A stretch of 64,000 bases of DNA, taken from the NCBI GenBank assembly GCA_029984035.1, contig JASBYJ010000002.1, positions 186,001-250,000 on the forward strand, in the 5' to 3' direction. The notes beneath the pieces were generated by a model. It did no database searches and had not been told where the DNA came from. It was given only the letters and a program-made list of their open reading frames with translations. Below, in pieces: positions 44,143 through 52,741 of the stretch (position 1 is its first letter; each line of letters starts with the position of its first letter). Both the position numbers and the translations under genes were made by a program. This stretch comes from Conchiformibius sp. Lineage in GTDB: Bacteria; Pseudomonadota; Gammaproteobacteria; Burkholderiales; Neisseriaceae.

Positions 44143-44757
44143 ATGAAAATCCGACATTGGGGTTTGGCCGATTATCCAACGGTATTTGAAGCGATGAAGG
44201 CGTTTAATGCCGGACGCAATGCCGATACCGAAGACGAATTGTGGGTGGTGGAGCATCCGCCCGTGTTTACGCAAGGATTGGCGGGAAAAAGCGAACATTT
44301 GTTGTTTTCAGGCAGCATTCCCGTTGTGCAGATTGACCGCGGCGGACAGATTACGTACCACGGGCCGGGGCAGCTGGTCGTGTACACGCTGATTGATTTC
44401 AAACGCCGTAAAACCAGTGTGCGCCATATCGTTTCCGCTTTGGAAAATGCGATTATTGCCACGCTTGCCGAATACGGCATCAGCGCTGCCGCCGACCCGA
44501 AACGTCCGGGCGTATATGTGGACGGCCGTAAAATCGCTTCTTTGGGTTTGCGGATTAAAAACGGTTCGGTGTATCACGGCTTGGCATTGAACGTGGATAT
44601 GGATTTGACTCCGTTTCACCAAATCAATCCTTGCGGCTATGCCGGCTTGGAAATGACCCAAATCGCCGATTTCAGGCAGCCAGCCCCCGCTTTGGACGAA
44701 GTGTCGGCGTCTTTAACGGGGCATTTGACGCGGCAGCTGTCGTTTCAGGCAACCTGA
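44143..44757 (+). CDS. lipB: Octanoyl-[ACP]:protein N-octanoyltransferase (LipB)
   Basis: LipB moves octanoate from ACP to lipoyl domains, the first step in making protein-bound lipoate. The 204-residue enzyme has RGGQITYHGPGQLV, the lysine region KIASLGLRI and the catalytic cysteine in INPCGYAGLEMTQI. It is coupled with ybeD, three bases upstream. lipA, normally close by and on the same strand in relatives, is here 1.2 kb downstream and convergent. Confidence 0.95.
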   Translation: MKIRHWGLADYPTVFEAMKAFNAGRNADTEDELWVVEHPPVFTQGLAGKSEHLLFSGSIPVVQIDRGGQITYHGPGQLVVYTLIDFKRRKTSVRHIVSALENAIIATLAEYGISAAADPKRPGVYVDGRKIASLGLRIKNGSVYHGLALNVDMDLTPFHQINPCGYAGLEMTQIADFRQPAPALDEVSASLTGHLTRQLSFQAT

Positions 44758-44787
44758 AAGGTCCAATCATGCAAAAACGGTTAACGA

Positions 44788-44928
44788 TGTTGTAAGATTT
44801 GATTGAGATTACTCATAAACAGATTGCGTAAAAATAATTTCTTTTAATTAGGATTTACAATAAGATTTTGAGAAATATGTGTTTTATTAAATCATATTGC
44901 GGCATCAATCTTTTTTGAAAACAGAGCC
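44788..44928. repeat. 141-base dispersed repeat, copy 1
   Basis: This stretch matches 59664-59804 base for base in length, with about 18 differences (roughly 87 percent identity) counted by eye. Both copies start TGTTGTAAGATTTGATTGA and end TTTGAAA...GAGCC, and similarity stops sharply outside. The two ends show weak inverted similarity, about 13 of 20 positions. It lies 30 bases after lipB. It could be a MITE-like element or insertion sequence remnant, or a conserved RNA. Confidence 0.85.
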
Positions 44929-45060
44929 AAACGGTTTGTGGTGAGCGTTTGCGGATTGTGTTGTCAGGCTTTGTGGAAAGTTTTGTATAGACAAAGTATC
45001 GGATGATATTTATTCGGGCGGCGAAATGGGATTCAAACTTTTGGGAAAATTCCGCACCGA

Positions 45061-45222
45061 TTATGGCGGAATGCCGGCGAACACCGCACTCACCTTCAAC
45101 AGCATGTCAAACTCCGCCCTCTCACGCCGATACTTTTCATGTTCGGAGAGTCGCCAATCTGAAATCATGCGAATAATCTTAAATAAAGCCGATTTGCCTT
45201 CCACTTTCAGCAGATGGCGAAC
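45061..45222 (-). pseudogene. Decayed coding fragment of unknown origin
   Basis: The minus strand has an uninterrupted 53-codon stretch that looks like real protein, including KVEGKSALFKIIRM and SEHEKYRRERAEFDML, and ends in a proper stop. It has no start and is preceded by an in-frame stop. The segment 45026-45750 otherwise reads as a mixture of short frames. I cannot name the parent gene. Confidence 0.35.
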
Positions 45223-45259
45223 CTATCCGTTTAACCCATATGCGCTTGCGTGAGTTCGT

Positions 45260-45382
45260 TCAATTTTTTATCCGAATATATCCGAATATAAAGCGTCCCG
45301 ATTGGGTTTCCACATCAATATCATCCACAAAGCTGCCGTACAGAACGCTATGGTTTGCTGAACAGTTGAAATCGGTTACAAC
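45260..45382 (-). pseudogene. Second decayed coding fragment, minus strand
   Basis: An open 40-codon stretch here includes SVLYGSFVDDIDVET and then RFIFGYIR before a stop. A 10-base tandem duplication (TCCGAATATA twice at 45271-45290) falls near its end and may have shifted the frame. No family is recognised. Confidence 0.3.
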
Positions 45383-45406
45383 CTATCATTTAAAGAGCAT
45401 TACCGT

Positions 45407-45669
45407 GTTTCACCCAACCGCAACCCTGCTTTGCAATTGGTGTATTTCCCCGGTATGGATGCTGGCGCAGGTGATTGGGAAAAACGGAAAGCGGAAAATC
45501 GCGCAAAAGCGGGAAGCGTTATTCGGAAACGGAATGGGAAGCTTTTTGGGAGAAGAATCGTAAGACTGGTATCCACCCGATTTCAGGCTGCCTGAAAGGT
45601 GCAGATGATGCGCAAATGATGTTCTGTATTGTTTGCACGTTTATGAGCGGAGATTGCGTTGTCGAATAG
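45407..45669 (+). pseudogene. Possible decayed gene on the plus strand
   Basis: Protein-like sequence seems to move between two frames, from LQLVYFPGMDAGAGDWEKRK in one to SETEWEAFWEKNRKTGIHP in another, as expected for a frameshifted gene. No start codon with a ribosome binding site is seen. An uptake word lies at 45585-45596. No family is recognised. Confidence 0.25.
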
Positions 45670-45857
45670 AACGGTTGGGGGAGCGTGCGTTCGGATGGAG
45701 CCATGCGATAAAGACGGTAAAATCTATGTACAGATGACATGGGATAGGGGGCAATGTCGTTTTTTTAGCGAGTATTTGACGCTTTGCAGTTGTATCAAGC
45801 TCGATGTTAAAGAAATGACGGTAAATAGTATATAAGGATAGAATTTATAGATAATAT

Positions 45858-45889
45858 AAAGGTTGCTTCACGGACATGAAGCAACCTTT
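45858..45889 (-). terminator. lipA terminator
   Basis: AAAGGTTGCTTC at 45858-45869 pairs perfectly with its complement at 45878-45889 around an eight-base loop. It lies about 30 bases past the lipA stop at 45922. On the minus strand the stem ends in TTTATATTAT, a fair U-rich tail. Confidence 0.75.
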
Positions 45890-45921
45890 ATCAGTGTTTT
45901 CTATATTGATGGCAATACGGG

Positions 45922-46926
45922 TTATTTTGCCGAATGGGCAGCTTCTTTCAAAGCTTCTTCCGCTTGAACATCGGCGTGATAAGAGCTGCGAACCATGGCA
46001 CCTACTGCCGCATTGGTAAAGCCCATCGCATAGGCTTCGCGTTCAAACTGTTTGAACATTTCCGGCGTAACGTAGCGCAACACCGGCAAATGTCCGTCCG
46101 AAGGCTGCAAATACTGCCCCACCGTAATCATCTCAATATCGTGCGCCCGCATATCGCGCATGATTTCGCGCACTTCCTCATCGGTTTCTCCCAAGCCCAC
46201 CATAATCCCCGATTTGGTGGGAATATGCGGCATCATCGCTTTGTATCGTTTGAGCAAATCCAAAGAATGCTGGTAATCCGAACCGGGACGGGCTTGTTTG
46301 TACAAACGCGGGTGGGTTTCCAAATTGTGGTTCATCACATCGGGCGGATTTTTTGCCAAAATATCCAAAGCGATATCCAAACGTCCGCGAAAATCGGGGA
46401 CGAGAATTTCAATTTTGGTGTGCGGGCTGCGTTCGCGAATGGCGTTGATGCAGTCGGCGAAATGCTGTGCGCCGCCATCGCGCAAATCGTCCCTGTCCAC
46501 CGAAGTGATAACGACATAACGCAAACCCATCGCCGCCACGCTTTCGGCGAGATTGGCGGGTTCTTGGGGGTCAAGCGGATTGGGACGACCGTGTCCGACA
46601 TCGCAAAACGGACAACGGCGCGTACAAATATCGCCCATAATCATAAACGTGGCCGTGCCTTTGCTGAAACATTCGCCGATATTCGGGCAGGACGCTTCTT
46701 CGCAAACGGTGTGCATTTTCTGGTCGCGCAAAATATTTTTGATTTCAAAAAACTTTTTGCCGGTGGGGATTTTTGCGCGTATCCAACTGGGTTTTTTCAG
46801 TTTTTCTTCAAGCGGAACGATTTTGATGGGAATGCGGGCGGTTTTCGCCGCGCCTTTGTGTTTCACGCCTTGCGCGTTGTTGAGCGGGCGGATGTCGGTT
46901 ATTGGGTTGTCTGATTCGTGTTTCAT
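45922..46926 (-). CDS. lipA: Lipoyl synthase
   Basis: This radical SAM enzyme inserts two sulfur atoms into octanoyl groups to complete lipoate. The 334-residue protein has the auxiliary-cluster cysteines in CEEASCPNIGEC, the radical SAM motif in CTRRCPFC and the C-terminal YHADVQAEEA region with the RSSY end motif. It faces lipB across a decayed segment instead of following it. Its upstream uptake word lies at 46967-46978. Confidence 0.96.
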   Translation of the reverse strand: MKHESDNPITDIRPLNNAQGVKHKGAAKTARIPIKIVPLEEKLKKPSWIRAKIPTGKKFFEIKNILRDQKMHTVCEEASCPNIGECFSKGTATFMIMGDICTRRCPFCDVGHGRPNPLDPQEPANLAESVAAMGLRYVVITSVDRDDLRDGGAQHFADCINAIRERSPHTKIEILVPDFRGRLDIALDILAKNPPDVMNHNLETHPRLYKQARPGSDYQHSLDLLKRYKAMMPHIPTKSGIMVGLGETDEEVREIMRDMRAHDIEMITVGQYLQPSDGHLPVLRYVTPEMFKQFEREAYAMGFTNAAVGAMVRSSYHADVQAEEALKEAAHSAK

Positions 46927-46991
46927 GTTTTAATCAATCAGGTAAAACAATAGGATAGGGGTATTCAGGCAGCCTGAAAAACGGCAAGCCG

Positions 46992-47729
46992 TTACAGTCC
47001 TTTGCGCATAATCCTTTGGCCGAGTGTGGCGGAAATACGGTTTATCCAATATAGCCATTTGGTTTTGCCGCCCATGATTTCAAAGCGGTTCTGTTTGAAA
47101 TTGCGCCAAAATTCTTCTGCCAGTTCATCGGGACTGATTTTTAGGTGCGCGTGTCCTTTGCCTTGCGACATGGGGGTCGCAACCATCGGCGGCATGAGTT
47201 CGAATACGCGGATACTGCTGTTTTCAAGTTGCCAGCGCAAGACTTGCGAGAAGCTGTGCAGTGCGGCTTTGCTGGCGCAATACAGGGCGCAGGTTTCTTT
47301 GGGAACGACTGCCAAGCCCGAGGATATATTGATAATCGCCGCATCGGGTTTGGATAGCAGTTGCGGCAGAAACAGTTTGGTGAGCAATACGGGAGCGGAG
47401 AGGTTGGTATCCAATTCGTGTGCGATTTCGGCTTCGGTTTGTTCTGCAAAGGGTTTGGTGTATTGAACGGCTGCGTTATTGACGATGATGTTGATATCGG
47501 GAAATTCGCGTAATAAGCGTTCGCGGTCTTGTGCATCGGCGATATCGGCTACGGCGGTGATGCAGGATTCGGGGCTGCCTGAAAGTTGTACGGAAGCTTG
47601 TTGCAATGCTTCGGCGCGGCGTCCGACCAATATGACGCGGTTGCCTGCGGCGTGAAATTGTTTTGCCAATGCAAAACCGATGCCGGTTGCGCCGCCGGTT
47701 ATCAATACGGTGTGTCCGCTTTCTTTCAT
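46992..47729 (-). CDS. Short-chain dehydrogenase/reductase family protein
   Basis: The 245-residue protein has the classical SDR elements: TGGATGIG near residues 11-18, NNAA, the catalytic YCASK with intact Tyr and Lys, and the upstream Ser in NISSG. It resembles DltE-like SDRs. The substrate is unknown and no biosynthetic neighbour points to one. It lies between lipA and surA on the same strand. Confidence 0.85.
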   Translation of the reverse strand: MKESGHTVLITGGATGIGFALAKQFHAAGNRVILVGRRAEALQQASVQLSGSPESCITAVADIADAQDRERLLREFPDINIIVNNAAVQYTKPFAEQTEAEIAHELDTNLSAPVLLTKLFLPQLLSKPDAAIINISSGLAVVPKETCALYCASKAALHSFSQVLRWQLENSSIRVFELMPPMVATPMSQGKGHAHLKISPDELAEEFWRNFKQNRFEIMGGKTKWLYWINRISATLGQRIMRKGL

Positions 47730-47810
47730 GGTGCTTTCCTGATTCGGGGTTGGTTTTGTTCTGCGGCGTTTTCAGGCAGCACGCAGGCTGCCTGAAAGTT
47801 TGCTCTGTAT

Positions 47811-48761
47811 TCAGTATTCTCTGACGATGGAGCTTTGTTGGATTTGTGCGATGAATTGTTCTTGGTTTTGCCGTTGTTGGCGGCGCAGCAGCTGTCTGCG
47901 TACGGCTTCGCGTTGGATCGCTTCCGGATTGTTTTCGGTGCGGATGCTTTCCAGTGCGATGATTTGCCATGTGTTACCGGTGTTGATGGGCGGCGACATT
48001 TCTCCGGGCTTCATAGTGTGTAGAAATTTTTCTACTTTTTCAGGCAGCATATAGTCGCTTACATGATGCAAACCGCCTTCGGCTGCCTGAATTTCTTGTG
48101 AATAGCGTTTGGCGATGGTGATAAAGTCGCTGCCGTTTTTGAGTGCTTGGTAAATTTGCTCCATGCGGTTGCCGACCGCACTGACGTTGGCTTGGTTATC
48201 GGCATTGAGAATGATGCGGCGGATGGTGTAAACGGGATAGGGCTGACCTTGCGGCAGGGGTTGTCCCGTTGCTTGTGCATGGGTAATGGCGGCGTTGATG
48301 TCTTGCTCGCTGATTTGGATATTGTCGGTGAGCGATGACATGATGTGTTCAATCAGCATATCTTTGGCTATTTCGGAGCGGAATGCCAAACGGCTGTAAC
48401 CTTCGGCCGATGCTTGTGCATATAGTTGGGCAACGGTTTTGCCGCCGGTGCGGGCGCGTTGTTCCAATTCTTGGTCAACGGCCGATGCTTGTGCGCGCAA
48501 ACCTTTGCGGCGTGCGGCTTCCGTGATGAGATGGCGTTCAATCAGTTGTTGCTTGGCGGCTGCAATCAGCTGCCGGTCGCTGATGTTTTTGTTGTCGGGA
48601 TTGCTGCGCAACTTTTTGACGACACGGTCTATATCTGTGTAGGTGATGACGGAAGAGTTTACTTCTGCGGCAATGCTGTTGAGCGGACGGATGGTGTCTG
48701 CTTGGGCTGCCTGAAAGCCGAGTGAGAGCAGTGCTAAGGCGGCGAGTGTATGTATTTTCAT
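47811..48761 (-). CDS. surA: Periplasmic chaperone SurA (peptidyl-prolyl isomerase)
   Basis: The 316-residue protein has a signal peptide (LAALALLSLGFQAAQA), a SurA N-terminal domain (NSIAAEVNSSVITYTDID) and one parvulin domain. The second parvulin domain of E. coli SurA (about 430 residues) is absent. SurA escorts unfolded outer membrane proteins to the BAM complex and is important for LptD. It overlaps lptD by four bases (ATGA), so the two are co-translated. Confidence 0.9.
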   Translation of the reverse strand: MKIHTLAALALLSLGFQAAQADTIRPLNSIAAEVNSSVITYTDIDRVVKKLRSNPDNKNISDRQLIAAAKQQLIERHLITEAARRKGLRAQASAVDQELEQRARTGGKTVAQLYAQASAEGYSRLAFRSEIAKDMLIEHIMSSLTDNIQISEQDINAAITHAQATGQPLPQGQPYPVYTIRRIILNADNQANVSAVGNRMEQIYQALKNGSDFITIAKRYSQEIQAAEGGLHHVSDYMLPEKVEKFLHTMKPGEMSPPINTGNTWQIIALESIRTENNPEAIQREAVRRQLLRRQQRQNQEQFIAQIQQSSIVREY

Positions 48762-51082
48762 GGATTAACCTCGTTGGTTTTGGTGTATCCGGGGATGCCC
48801 AGATGCAGTTGTTTGTAGGGGTTGCTGCCTACGTTGCTCAAACCTTTGAGCTGTAGGGTGACGAAAAAGGCGGTTTTGTGGCGGATGCTGCCGCTGTCGG
48901 AGATTCCCGAGGCGTAGCGTTGTACCAGTGCGCTGAGACTCCAGCAGCCGCAGGGGTTTTTATATTCCAATCCTATGCTTTGCTCGATGGCAGAACGGGG
49001 GCGGATGCTGTAGTTGAGCCTACCCAGTGCGTATAGGTTGGGTGTCAGGGGCCATTGGGCGGCAAAGTCTATATGGCGCAGGTTGCCGTAAAAGCCGTTG
49101 TAAATTTCTTCTTTGCGGCTGTATTTGTAGCGGAGGCTGACGGTTTTGCCGGCTGCGGGATTATAGCGTAATCCTGCGTTGAAACGTTCGGTTGTGCGGC
49201 GGTTTTCGCTGTAATGCCAGTTGCTTTCGGCATACCAGTCGCTGTGGATTTTGCCTGAGCCGAACAGGATGAGGTCGCTGCGGCGGCGCGGTGTGGAGTC
49301 AATCCGTCCGTCCAGTAGAACGTTGTCGCTGCTGAAGTGGTATTTTTGACCGATGCCGGCGCGAAACAGTTCCGTCCCGTCGTGTTTGTCCAAAAACTTG
49401 CTTTGCAGCCCCAGAGACAGGCTGTTTGCCGCGTTGATGCGGTCGCTGCCTGAATAGATGTTTTCGCGGAACAGTTGGGCGTAGCTGAAGTCGTTTTCCG
49501 AGCTGTCGAAGTTGGGCAGGCTGTTTTGTTGTTTGCTCGGGATGTAGTTGTAAAACAGCTTGGGTTCGAGGGTTTGGACGTAGTTTCGTCCGAATATTCT
49601 GCTGTCGCGTTCAAGGGTGATGCCGCTTTCTACGTTCATAACCGGCAGGGTGCGGTTGACGCTGCGCGAAGGGATGTCTTCAAAGCGGTTGAGACGGTAG
49701 TGCGTGCTGTGCACGCCGATTTTGGGGCGGATATAACCCCATGAGTTGTGTATATCCCATTGCAGGCCGGGATAGAAAACGAAACGGTTGCCGCTTTGTT
49801 TGCTGCTGCTGTCAAACCGGGTGGCGCTGCCGTGTACGGACAGGGCGAGATTGCCAAAGTGGCGCTGCCAGTTGGCGGAAAGTTTGGGGAGTGTCGAATA
49901 GGGCGGATTTTTGTTACCCAAATCATCACTCAGGGTTTGGTATTTTTGCACCAACAGACGTGCATCCAAATAGCCGCCGGCCAAATGGTGTTTGTAATCC
50001 AGCCATGCGCTTCTGTTCAGATTGACCGAAGTGGCGGTATCGGTGATGTTGTGCAGGTCGCGGTAGTAGTCGTCATCTGACACTTGGGTGAAATCGATGC
50101 CGCCGCTGACGGCTTCGGTGAAGCGGTGCGAGTGTTGAAATATGGCGCGGTAGCGGTTGCTGTGCGGGCTGAGACGGTCGTGCGGCAGGTAGTTCAGGTG
50201 CAGGCTGCCTGAATAGTTCGGTTGTAGGTAACGGAATTCGCCGTTGAACTGTATGCCGCGTTTGGTCAGTAATTTAGGGCTGAGTGTGGCATCGTAATTG
50301 GGGGCGAGATTGAAGTAGTAGGGCAGTTCCACTGAAAAGCCGTCCGAGCCGCCCGATAGGGTTGGTGCGAGAAATCCGCTTTTGCGTCCGCCGTTCAGGG
50401 GAAAGTCCGCCCAAGGGGTATAGAGTATCGGTATGCCGCCGAATACCAATTTGGCATGGCGGGCAACGCCTATGCCTTTTTCGTTGTCGGCATCCAATCG
50501 GGCTGCCTGAATATACCAAGAAGTGTCGCCCGGCCGGCAGCTGTTGAATTTGACCGAGTCGGCCGAATAGCGTTTGCCGTTGTGCAGATGCAGGTTTTCG
50601 GCGCTGCCCTGCAAACGTCTGCCGTCGGCTTCGGCATCAAAACGGGTGTTGTGTGCGGTGCCGCTGCGTTCGTTTAAGTTGTATTGCAGATTTTCGCCCT
50701 GTACGGTTTGGCTGCCTGAACGGGTAAGGGTGAATGCACCTTCGGTGCTGACCAATCCTTGTGTTTGGTCGTAATCGATTTGTTCGGCGTTTAGGATTTC
50801 ATCGCCGCGCTCTACAATCACGTTGCCTGATGCGCGGTGATGCCGATTGGTTTGTCCGTCCAAAGCATCGGCGGTGATGCGGGTTGCGCCGTTGGGCGGA
50901 ATGCCTTCGCCGCTGCTTCGTGCGGGAGAAGGGGCTGTATTTTCAGGTTGCAGGGCGGATGATGAGCAGAATGAACCTGAAGCCTGCCACATATTGTTAT
51001 CGGCGGCAAAAAGGCTGCCTGAAAACGCCAAACCTAGGGCAAAGGTCATGGGTTTGAGCGGAAATAAACGGGACAAAATCAC
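48758..51082 (-). CDS. lptD: LPS-assembly protein LptD
   Basis: The 774-residue protein inserts lipopolysaccharide into the outer membrane together with LptE. It has a signal peptide, an OstA-like N-terminal domain (about residues 65-180) and a long C-terminal barrel. Cysteines at about 39, 182, 711 and 713 can form the usual disulfides; the last pair reads CGC. The GTG start at 51082 is preferred because neisserial LptD proteins begin with a similar RLF-LKP stretch before the hydrophobic core. surA follows with an ATGA overlap. Confidence 0.93.
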   Translation of the reverse strand: MILSRLFPLKPMTFALGLAFSGSLFAADNNMWQASGSFCSSSALQPENTAPSPARSSGEGIPPNGATRITADALDGQTNRHHRASGNVIVERGDEILNAEQIDYDQTQGLVSTEGAFTLTRSGSQTVQGENLQYNLNERSGTAHNTRFDAEADGRRLQGSAENLHLHNGKRYSADSVKFNSCRPGDTSWYIQAARLDADNEKGIGVARHAKLVFGGIPILYTPWADFPLNGGRKSGFLAPTLSGGSDGFSVELPYYFNLAPNYDATLSPKLLTKRGIQFNGEFRYLQPNYSGSLHLNYLPHDRLSPHSNRYRAIFQHSHRFTEAVSGGIDFTQVSDDDYYRDLHNITDTATSVNLNRSAWLDYKHHLAGGYLDARLLVQKYQTLSDDLGNKNPPYSTLPKLSANWQRHFGNLALSVHGSATRFDSSSKQSGNRFVFYPGLQWDIHNSWGYIRPKIGVHSTHYRLNRFEDIPSRSVNRTLPVMNVESGITLERDSRIFGRNYVQTLEPKLFYNYIPSKQQNSLPNFDSSENDFSYAQLFRENIYSGSDRINAANSLSLGLQSKFLDKHDGTELFRAGIGQKYHFSSDNVLLDGRIDSTPRRRSDLILFGSGKIHSDWYAESNWHYSENRRTTERFNAGLRYNPAAGKTVSLRYKYSRKEEIYNGFYGNLRHIDFAAQWPLTPNLYALGRLNYSIRPRSAIEQSIGLEYKNPCGCWSLSALVQRYASGISDSGSIRHKTAFFVTLQLKGLSNVGSNPYKQLHLGIPGYTKTNEVNP

Positions 51083-51148
51083 ACCGAACCCCGAATTTTG
51101 AAGTTAAAATAGCCGCTATTTTAACCGAAAACCACCCGTTTTTACATT

Positions 51149-52153
51149 ATGGAACGCGAAACCCTGTTGAAAAATTGGCTGCAAAGTCTGTATCCCGACG
51201 AATCTTTTAAACTGGAATTTGCGGCTGCGGATGCCGATTTCCGCCGTTATTTCCGTGCGGTGTTTGCGGACGGACGGGCGGTGGTGTGCATGGATGCGCC
51301 GCCCGATAAAATGGACACCGAGCCGTATGTGCGCGTGCAAAAATTGTTTTCGATGCTGAATGTGCCGCAGGTTTTGGCGCGCGACAAAGAGCAGGGTTTC
51401 ATGGCGTTGAGCGATTTGGGCAAAGTGCCTTATCTGGCGGCATTGCAGCAGGACGTGCGGCCCCGGGTGCATCAGATGCTGCTTTTGGAGGCTGTGGACG
51501 AGTTGATTGTATTGCAGCGAAACAGCCGCCCCGATATGCTGCCTGAATACGGCCGCGACATTTTGCGCCGCGAAATGGACTTGTTTCCGGATTGGTTTTG
51601 CGCCAAAGAGCTGGGTAAGCCTTTGAATTTCGCCCAACGTAAACTGTGGCAGCAGGTTTCGGAAATATTGCTGCCTGAAATCGAACGGCAGCCTAAAGTG
51701 TATGTACACCGCGATTTCATCGTCCGCAATATTATGCTCACGTCCGAGCGTCCCGGTATTTTGGATTTTCAAGACGCGCTGTATGGTCCCGTGAGCTATG
51801 ATTTGGTTTCCCTGCTGCGTGATGCGTTCATCGAATGGGAGGAAGAATTCGTATTGGATATTGTCGTGCGTTATTGGGAAAAAGCACGGGCTGCGGGTTT
51901 GCCCGTGCCGGCGGCGTTTGACGAGTTTTACCGTTGGTTCGAATGGACGGGCGTGCAGCGTCATTTGAAAGTGGCGGGGATTTTCGCCCGCCTGTGGCAT
52001 CGGGACGGCAAAGACAAATACCGCCCTGAAATTCCGCGTTTTCTCAACTATTTGCGCCGTACGTCGCGCCGTTATCCCGAATTGGCACCGCTTTACCGCC
52101 TGCTGTTGGAATTGGTGGGCGATGAAGAGTTGCAAACGGGTTATACGTTTTGA
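51149..52153 (+). CDS. amgK: AmgK-like N-acetylmuramate/N-acetylglucosamine kinase
   Basis: The 334-residue protein is an APH-fold kinase with the catalytic segment VYVHRDFIVRNIM and the metal site GILDFQDALYGPVSYDL. Together with its place divergent from lptD, as in Pseudomonas, this supports AmgK, which phosphorylates MurNAc in the wall-recycling bypass. The next gene in Pseudomonas is murU. Here ridA follows instead, so MurU must be elsewhere or missing. The kinase function is inferred from fold and position. Confidence 0.85.
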   Translation: MERETLLKNWLQSLYPDESFKLEFAAADADFRRYFRAVFADGRAVVCMDAPPDKMDTEPYVRVQKLFSMLNVPQVLARDKEQGFMALSDLGKVPYLAALQQDVRPRVHQMLLLEAVDELIVLQRNSRPDMLPEYGRDILRREMDLFPDWFCAKELGKPLNFAQRKLWQQVSEILLPEIERQPKVYVHRDFIVRNIMLTSERPGILDFQDALYGPVSYDLVSLLRDAFIEWEEEFVLDIVVRYWEKARAAGLPVPAAFDEFYRWFEWTGVQRHLKVAGIFARLWHRDGKDKYRPEIPRFLNYLRRTSRRYPELAPLYRLLLELVGDEELQTGYTF

Positions 52154-52191
52154 AATTTTCAGGCTGCCTGAAAAAACGTTGAGGAAAACAG

Positions 52192-52581
52192 ATGACAACC
52201 GTACAACATTATTCGCCTGAAGGTTTGTTTGAGCCTATCGGTCCGTATAGCCATTTCAGCCGCGCGGGAAATTGGATTCAGATTTCGGGAACGCCTGGCG
52301 TTAATCCCGATACGCAGGCTTTGGCCGGCGATGATGCTTACAGCCAGGCAAGGCAGATTTTGTTGAACTTCCGAACCATGTTGCAATCTGTACGTGCGGA
52401 CTTGGAAAATATCCTGCATATTCATGTATTTTTGAAAGATGTAAACGATTTTGCCGAAATGAACCGTGCTTATCGGGAGATATTTCCCGAAGCCGCACCG
52501 GCGCGTACCGTGATTGTGGTGGCGGATTTGCCCAAAGCCGGCGCATTGATGACGATGAATGCAACGGCGGTAGTCGGGTAA
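52192..52581 (+). CDS. RidA-family protein
   Basis: The 129-residue protein has the RidA fold with IQISGTPGVNP and the arginine in ARTVIVVADLP, which binds substrate carboxylates in active members. RidA removes reactive enamine and imine products of PLP enzymes. A good ribosome binding site (GAGGAAAACAG) precedes it. An uptake word separates it from amgK at 52161-52172. Confidence 0.88.
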   Translation: MTTVQHYSPEGLFEPIGPYSHFSRAGNWIQISGTPGVNPDTQALAGDDAYSQARQILLNFRTMLQSVRADLENILHIHVFLKDVNDFAEMNRAYREIFPEAAPARTVIVVADLPKAGALMTMNATAVVG

Positions 52582-52741
52582 CCCGTTCAGGCTGCCTGAA
52601 AAGCTGCCGTACTTGGGTTGAGATGCCTGTTGCGATAATACGCCCGGAAGCATGATGTGCCGTTATCGTTAATGTATCGGCATGATTCAATTGATTATCT
52701 GAAATAAACGATTAAACTCTGCAATAGCATTCTGATTATAT

